DNA from: Liriodendron chinense | Taxonomy: Eukaryota > Streptophyta > Magnoliopsida > Magnoliales > Magnoliaceae | Direction: 5' to 3' | Length of the DNA: 64,000 bases | Assembly: GCA_003013855.2 (NCBI GenBank) | Contig: ML058469.1 | Span: 4,774,001-4,838,000 of the forward strand | Shown here: in pieces, positions 25,601 through 34,600 of the stretch | Position numbering within the stretch: position 1 is the stretch's first letter | Layout: every line of letters starts with the position of its first letter | The notes under the pieces: model-generated | Databases searched by the model: none | The model's input: the letters and a program-made list of their open reading frames with translations, nothing else | Told to the model about the DNA's origin: nothing | Translations under genes and position numbers: made by a program

Positions 25601-28600
25601 ATATCTACATTGTTCATCCATTTTTTCAGATTGTTTTAGGGTATGGATGCAAAAATGAAGCAGATCTAAATCTCGGGTGGACCATACCATAAGAAACAGT
25701 GGTTAATGACCATTAAAAACTTCTTATGGTCATAAAAGTTTCATAAAAGTTTTGGATCAAGCTGAAATTTGTTTCTTCCCTTATGCTAAACATTATGGTG
25801 GGCCCTAAAATGATCTACAAAATCCGATGGATGGAATGGATGTAGAATACATATATCGAGGTTGGCCCATGGTAAGGGCTGCACCTTCTTGAGCAAGGCC
25901 AGATCCTCACCTAATATCTCCCTGTTTAAGTGGGATACGGTAGCCCTTCCAATTCCGCCTTGGTGCAGGAAAAGATTTGTGGGCCCAACCATGATGCATG
26001 TGTTTTATCCAAGCCGTCCATCCTTTTTGCCAGCTCATTTTAGGGTAATGGCAAAAAAATGAAGCATATCCAAATCTGAGGTGGACCATTCTGTGAGAAA
26101 TAATGGTGGTTGAATGCCCACCATTAGAAACTTTTTAGGGCCCATCGTACTGTTTAATTGCCATCCAACTTGTTGATTGGGTCACATATACCTTTACGAA
26201 GGAAAAACACAAATATCAGCTGGATCCAAACTTTTGTGACCCCAAAGATGTTTTTAATGGTGGGGTATTCAATCACCACTGTTTAATATGCTGTGGTCCA
26301 CCTGATATTTGGATCTGCCTCATTTTTAGGCTCATGCCTTAAAATGAGCTGGAAAAATGGATGAATGGCATGGATAAAACACATTCATCATGATGGCCCA
26401 CAAAGCTTTTCTAGCTCCCACCTGTGTATGGAGAAGAATCCAATTCTGACAAAACTGGAAGCTGATTAGCTAAGGGCAAGGATCTCACATAAGACAGTCC
26501 GGCTTTACCGGTGGGCCCAGCTTGATGCTATTTTATATCGGAGCGGTCCATCTATTTTTTAAGATTATTTTAGGGCATGATTCCAAACATGAAACATATT
26601 TAAATCTCAAGTATACCAAGTCATATATAGGAAACAGTGATGACCTTATCAATAGTTTAGATCGAAAGTAAACATTACAGAAACAATACAGTGGGCCCTA
26701 GAAAGTTTTCAATGGCGGAGTGTTCAATCACCATTGTTTCTTATAGTGTGGTCCACCTGAGAATTGGATATGCTTCATTCTTGGGTTTGTGCACTAAAAT
26801 GATTTGAAAAAAATGGATGGATGGCATGGATATAGGATACATGCATCAAGGTGGGCATTGGTAAGGGTTGCACGGTCTTGGGTGAGGCGACGTGCACTTA
26901 ATCAGTCACCAAGAAATCGTAGGAAAGGAAATACAATTTATCAAGGGTATGGGTGAGAAAATATAAAGGTAATTTTGAGGAAAAATTGGGTGCGTGAGAA
27001 ATTGAATTTCCCTTATTTTCCTGTCATTTTGGTTTATGCAAACAACAAAAAGATGGTTATCCCGAGAAACCCTATTTCCTTTCTCACTATTTCTGTGAAT
27101 CCAAACAGGCCCTTAAAGTAAAGCCAATGTGGATCGAAGAATGTAGTGCACAAATTGTATTTTTTGTTGGCTGCAATGTAATGATTAAATTTTCTTCATT
27201 CTGTACCTCATCGTTTTCAACTGCTCAGGTATCCAGATTTCACTGGAAGTTTGCCTTCATCATGGTTTCTTTTTGCAGTTCTTCACAACTAAACCTTATG
27301 CCTGTGAGCCTTCGAGCCTTCCCAAGTATCCTCCAAGCAAGGAAATGGATGCTAAGCTAAGAGATGAAGCAGCTAGAAGGTGCTGTACTTCTGTTTGTGA
27401 TTATTTTTAGAAATTTTCATTTTTGTGCACTGTACTGCTCCACTTTAGTGCTGGAAAATCTAATTCGTTGAATCTGATTTTGGTTTTGATAGCAAACAAA
27501 TCATCATTGTCGTCATCATCATCATCATCATCATTATCTAAGCCTTATCTCAACTAATTGGGGTCGGCTACATGAATCCTTTTCTGCCATTCCATTCTAT
27601 CAAGGGCATAATTTCAGTTAGACAATAGGTAATCCAGTCTTTTCCTACTACCTCCATCCCTTTGGGGCCTTCCCCTTGCCCTTTTAGAGGCTTCAACTTG
27701 TACCAACTCACTCCTAACCAATCAAGTTCTTGGTTTCCGTTGCACATGACCAAACCATCCAAGTCTACTTTCCCTTATCTCTATTACATATTGGTGCTAC
27801 TCTTATTCCCTCGAATAAATTCATTTCTATTTTCTAATTCTAGCCTTGTCTTGTCACTCATCCATCGCAAGACCCTTATTTCAGCTACACTCATCCTAGG
27901 CACATGTTGTTCCTTAAGTGCCCAACATTTTGTCCAGAAATCATTACTGGTCTTATAGCCATCCTATAAATATTCCTTTTAGTTTGAGTGGTACATGACA
28001 ATCACATAAAACTCTAGAAGCACATTTCCATTTCTTTCACCACGCTTGAATTCTATGGGCAACATCCTTCTTAATCTCTCACAGCGCATCAATTCTCCCC
28101 AAGATATTGAAAGTGGTCATTTTGGAGAACTTCTTGGTTAGCAACCTTAATGAATTCCTTGTTCTCACTCCTACTGTTGCTAAAATTGCACTCCATATAC
28201 TCTGTTTTAGCCCAACTAATTTCAAATCCTTTATATTATAAAACATCCCTTCATAAATCTAGCTTTGCATTTACACCTCTCTTTTCTTGTCAATTAATAC
28301 TATACCTTCTGCAAATAACACACATAATGGATCTCTTCGTGCAAATGCCTTGTTAACTCCCATGATCAATGTGAAAAGATACAGGCTCAATGCTGACCAC
28401 TAGTGCAAGCCTACAATAATCGGGAACTCACTTGTCTCTCTACTAGTGGTCCTCACATTTATTACTGTATCCTTAATCATGTCAATATATGCTCTTGAAA
28501 CTCCTTTCTTTCCTAACACCCATCAGATTGACTCTCTAGGGACCCGATCGTAAGCTTTCACTAAGTTAATAAATACCATGTGGAGATCCTTCATCTCCCT

Positions 28601-31600
28601 ATATTCTCCATCAATTGTCTAAGTAGGAAAATAGCTTTAATGGTCAACCTCCCTGGCATGAAACCAAACTGATTTTTCGATACATCTGTCTCATGCCTTA
28701 GTCTTTGCTCAATCACTGATTCCCAAAGTTTCATAATGTGGATCATAAATTTAATTGCATGATAGTTAGTGCAGCTTTGTATATCGCCTTTGTTCTTATA
28801 AATAAGTACCATGGTACTTTTCCTCCATTTGTTTGGTATTTTCTTCGATCAAACAATCTTGTTGAATAGCTTTGCCACTATAAATAATGCAGCCCTTTAT
28901 TTAACTTATTTCAATGGTGGGAAAAGAAAGAAAAGAAAATGGATCACTTCTCCCATGATGGGACATTTCACCATGTTTTAAAGGAATAATTAGATTTTAA
29001 ACTGCAATCATTACCCAGACACCAGAGTCAATTTCTCACGTACGAATACGAGGGACTTTTGCAAGAGCTTTATTTGGATCTCTCTCTCTCTCTCTCAAAA
29101 AAAAAAAAAAAAAGAAAAAAAAGAAAAAAAGAAAAAAAAGAAAAAAGAGAGAGAGAGCTTTATTTGGAGTTTCACTTGTTATCCAAACAAGACTCCCAAA
29201 ATGGATTCATGGGAATCCATGCTCATGGGAAATCATCATTACGTTTTTCTTTTCTTTTCCCACCAGCCAAACAAGCCCCTAAGAAAGAGTCACACCCAGT
29301 TGTTGCCCACACATGGAGGGTCTTGCTCAAGTCATTGGTTGTCCAAAATAGCAAGGAGCCACCCATCCATGTTTGCTGAACACCACTTACATGCATGGAA
29401 TGACTCCAACATGTTAGCCAACCTGTTAAACTACCCACAAACGGAATTTATGAACAGTTAGGGTCTAGAGTGTGCAGTGTCAGGCAACCTTGGGCATGAT
29501 GGCACACACAAGTACCATGTTCAGACTAGCAAGTGAAAATGACCCTCATTATTCCATTCATGGCTGTCACTAATAATATATTATTGAAAGTAAATATTTG
29601 GGATCTCCGCCTGGTGGCGACGCACCTAAACTGGTGTTATAATGCTAATTATTCTTGTCGACTAGTGAGTCTATTTCTATTCATAGGAGTGATATTTTAT
29701 GGTTTGTTTGTATGCTTAGCTGGACTGTGTTGCGATGCTCAGTTGCAATGCCCTGTAAAAACTCATTCAAATATGGTGGAAATGGACATGTTAAAATTTT
29801 AATTCATAATAATGAGAACCCCTAATTGCCATTCCCTGCTTTCTAGCTGGACTTTCAATGTTCTGAGTTGCTATCGGGGGGCTAGTCCTGCATCATGAAT
29901 GGAGTGGGACTAGCTGCACTGAGGTCATTTCCACTATAGGATTGACTTAGTCCAGTTCCATTCAGTTGAGCATCCAAACATTGCTTTCATAAGCTTTTGG
30001 ATTCTGAATTGGATTTGGTCATTAAAAAAGCAGTGTTGGGCTAATATCTTGAAGAATCAAGTTCCATTTCCTTTCTAGTTTCTACTGAGATCAAGACCTA
30101 TTTGAGGAGTTCTTGACAAGTAGATTTTATTCATACTCCCTTAATTAGCATGCTTGTATTTACACTTGTTTAATTTGCTTCCTATTCTCAGTGTTCAATG
30201 TTCATAGACCCACAAATCCATCCTTTACACTGCATGTTCTTGGGGGAGGATTCATGAATGGATCTGCTGTGGATCTTCTTGTAGCTTATTGCTATTATGC
30301 ATCTGAATCAAGGTATATGGTTATGTAGGTTGCGAGCTGGTGTTGGAAGAGCCCATGGTGATGGTGTGAAGAAGCCTCGGACCCGTGACCGAGCCGTAAG
30401 GGCAGTTGGGGCCCCGGAAGCTAATGCTGAGCTTCAAGTGAATATTGATGTATGTCCGATAAGCTGTTACATGTTCCCATTTATGTTTTTTTTTTTTTTG
30501 GGGTCATATTTAGGCTTACACTAGTCCCATGCAGCTATGCTTAACAAAAAATTTGGTAGTATCGAGTTTGGTCTATTTACTGATGTTTGAAATAATGGAA
30601 AATGTTAGGTCTGCCAATTTTTATGCCATCTTGTGATAGATGGACAAAAGAGTCAGGTCTTCATTTTGATGTCCCCAAAACGTTGGGTTGGACCAATACT
30701 TTCTGGAGGGAAAAACTCAAACAGTCTCATTTCAGGTCTGACACTGAAGTTGCTTGCAATTTTATGTGCAAAAGGCTAAAATGCATGCCCATGCAATGCT
30801 CTGGCTGGATCTTTGTGCAATACATTCATGTTTTCAGTCAGTATAAGTGGGGCCCATGGTTCAAGTATCCAAACCATTGATATGATGGACATTGCCCATG
30901 TTTCAAGTATCCAAACCATTGATATGATGGACATTACCCTGGATGGCCCATCCACCCAGAAGTTCCCAGATTGGAAGATCCTAGGTGTACAACTGTACTT
31001 TCTTTCTTAATTGTCTATTTGTTGGCTGAAGCAATTCTTTCGCCCCTAGATAGATTCCTAGTTTCGGTAAATTGGCTTGAAAAATTTTCGCTTGTTAATC
31101 AACGGGGCTTGCTGAAACCTATTTCTGATCATCGCCCTATTGTTTTGGAGGTGGCTGATGAAGATTGGGGCCCAAGATCATATAGATTTGAATTGGCTTG
31201 GATGTAAATTGAAGGTTTTGAACAACTAGTTATTGAATGGTGAACCTCTTTTGAAGTTGTATGGATTTGTGGGATTCAAATTAAGCTACAAGCTCAAGAT
31301 GTTAAAATGAAAGAAAAAAAAAAAAATTCTGGAAGAAAGATATCCTAGGTGCTAAAGTAGCTGATATGATTCTATTTGAAAAAGATTCACTGGTTTGATA
31401 TTAAAGAAGAAGCCAGTTAGTTGACAGTGGAAGAAAGAGACGGAAGAATAGCTTTATATGCTTCATTCTCATAAGAAGAGGAGATCAGATGGCAGCAAAG
31501 ATCTAGAGCGCTGTGCCTTAAAGAAGGGGACAAGAACACGTGATTTTTTCATAATATGGCTAGCGTGTGTCAACAAAATCAGTACTCTAGTGGCGGATGG

Positions 31601-34600
31601 TTCTAGAACTTTGGAAAACAGGCAAATTTGCAACTCCATTGTCCGCTTTTATAAAAAATTGTTATCTTGTGATCAATGGAAGACGTCCTATTTGGATAGC
31701 TTGGAATTCCCTCACTTATCTATTGAGGAAGCAGGTTCTCTTGGGAAGCCACTATAAGAAGAAGAAATCAAATTCACTCTTGACTCGATGTGTGGAGATA
31801 AGGCTCTAGGTCCTGATGGTTACGTGATGAAGGTCTTTTAGAAGTTTTTGGCTGACAGTTGACAGAGATGTGATGGATTTTATCTTAAAATTCTACGAGA
31901 GAAGCCGCCTTTTAAATGACCTTGGAGTGACATTTATTGCGCTTATCCCTGAGATTGAAGAGGTAGAAATGTTGAAAGATTTTAGACCTATAAGTCTAAT
32001 TGGGAATTTGTACAAAATCCTAGCCAAAGTCCTTGCTTTAAGATTTAGGAGAGTTTCTTCTCAGATCATCTTGGAGAACCAACGAGCTTTTGTTGCAAGT
32101 AGTCATATTCTAGACAATGCCCCCTTTGCTCACGAATGTGTTGACTCCAGACATAGGGACGGGAAGAGCGGGTTAGTTTGCAAGCTTGATATAGAAAATG
32201 CCTAGGATCATGTGGATAGGGAATTTTTAGACTATGTGCTCGAGAGGCTAGGATGTGGCCTCAAATGGAGGGGTTGGATCCAATTTTGTATTTCTATCTT
32301 TTTCATCTTGATCAACGGGTTGAGAAAAGGCATTTTCTAAGGGTACTCATGGCATTAGGTAGGGTGATCCTTTATTTTTGTATCTCTTTGTTGCGGTAGG
32401 GAAGGCGCTTAGTATGATGCTTCACAAAGCTAAGGAGAATGGTGTAATATCTGGTTTCGAAGTGTTGGATGTGAGGATCCAAGTTATTCATCTTCAATAT
32501 ATGGATGACATGATTCTGTTTTGCGACATGGACATGACCTCAGTGGCTAACCTTCGGAAGATTGGGGTTTGCTTTGAAGCGGTTTCGGGTTTAAATGTCA
32601 ATGTCTCCAAAAGTGAAATGTTGGGAATTCATGTGGGTCTTGAAGAATTATCGCATTTGGCAAATGTTTTCGGTTGCAAAGGAGGAGCCTTTCCTTCCAC
32701 ATACCTTGGGTTGCCACTTTGCATGAGAAAGCCGGTGAAACACTCATGGGATAAGGTCATCGAAAGAATTGAAAGAAAGCCGTCAAGTTGGAAGTGTCGA
32801 TACCTTTTGATGGAAGGCAATTAACTCTTATAAAAACAACCTTCTCTAATATGCCAATCTATTTTCACGGCTCTTTCAAATGCCCAAAATCGGTGTTGCA
32901 TGGACTATAAAAGTTGAGATTTCTTATGGAAAGGAGCAGAGGAAAAAAGGAAGTATAATTTTCTTAGATGGGAAGAGGTTGTAAGCCGCTAAATGAGGTT
33001 GGAGCTGGTTCGAAGGATTTGGGTCTTATGAATTTAGCATTTCTTAGAAAGTGGCATTGGAGGTTCGGATCTAAAATGAGTAAATTATCGAGCGAGCCTT
33101 TAGTTTCCAAGTATGACATGACACTCAGACGAGTGAATGGCGTATGAAAAATTCCTCTTTACCATGCTTCTAATGTTTGGAAGGCAATAGCGTCAGCCAA
33201 GCAAATCTTTTGTAGAGGGATTGCCTTCTTGATCGGAAAGGGAAATCACATTTGATTTTGGGTTGGACATTTGGAGGCCGTTACAGGGCCGTTACGGCCT
33301 ATTTTTTCTATAACGGCCGTTACAGCTGTTTTGACCTCGTAACGCGTAACGGTTATGACCGTTAACTGATTTTGAATACCTTGCCTATAAGTCTGATTGA
33401 GAGTTCGTACAAAATCCTAGCCAAACTCCTTGCTTTAAGATTTAGGAGAGTTCTATGTCAGATCATCTCGGAGAACCAAAGAGCTTTTGTTGCGAGCAGG
33501 CAGATTCTATATAGCGCCCCCATTGCTCACGAATGTGTCGACTCCAGACGTAGGGATGGGAAGAGCAGGTTAGTTTGCAAGCTTTGATATAGAAAAGGCC
33601 TAGGATCATGTGGACCGGGAATTTTTAGAATATATGCTCAAGAGGCTAGGATGTGGCTTCAAATGGAGGGGTTGGATCCAATCTTGTATCACTGTCTTTT
33701 CCATCTTGATCAATGGGTTGCCAAAAGGCTTTTCAAAGGCTACTCATGGCATTAGGCAGGGCGATCTGTCTGAAACAAAGTTAGGAAATGGCTTCACACC
33801 TTTCCAGCAAAGGGGCAATGAATGAAGAGGTGGTCAATCAACTCCTAATTACCCATACACAACAAACATATATTGGGAAGAATCATGGCCCTTCTTTGCA
33901 GGTTTTCAACCGTGAGAATTCTGTTGTGGCACACTAACCACACAAAAACTGCAACTCGGGGAAAAAAAAGTTTGGAAACCTATTGAAGGGTTAGGATTGA
34001 AATAATAAAAAAAGAAGGGTTACGTATTTCCCATCTGAGAGATTTTTTGGTGCGTGAGGCATTCATTATGGGGTCCATGGTATCAACAGTTTGGATCACT
34101 GGACAGTGGTTCCACTTTGTACAAACTGAAAGCCTGAAAATTAATGCACAAAGATTCAGACTGAGTATTGTATAGTATATCATTTGGCAAAATTCATGCC
34201 ATCCAAAATTACTTGCAGAATGGATCTGAATCCTTTCAGCGCGGTATTAGTGCTACCCAAAATTTCCGGGGACATCAAAATGCATTCTTATTTACAACTT
34301 GCAAACTGCCTTAGTGATCCTGGTTAATCACATATAGCAGTGCTCGATAACAAAGCATCAACAGTGATTTTGGAAAAAAAGTGTATTGAAGCAAATCAAT
34401 GAAAAGAGGTTGCATCATATCACGGATAGATGCTAAGATAAATAAATGAAGGCCATCGGCTGATATTTTGTGTACAACATAGCACCTTACACTTGAGGCT
34501 TTCACAGTTTGCCCATAAATAGGCCTTGTCATGAGATGATGTTTATGATAGGTGAGCTGGAGTTGAACCCAAGACCTTAATATTGAAACACATGCTATCT

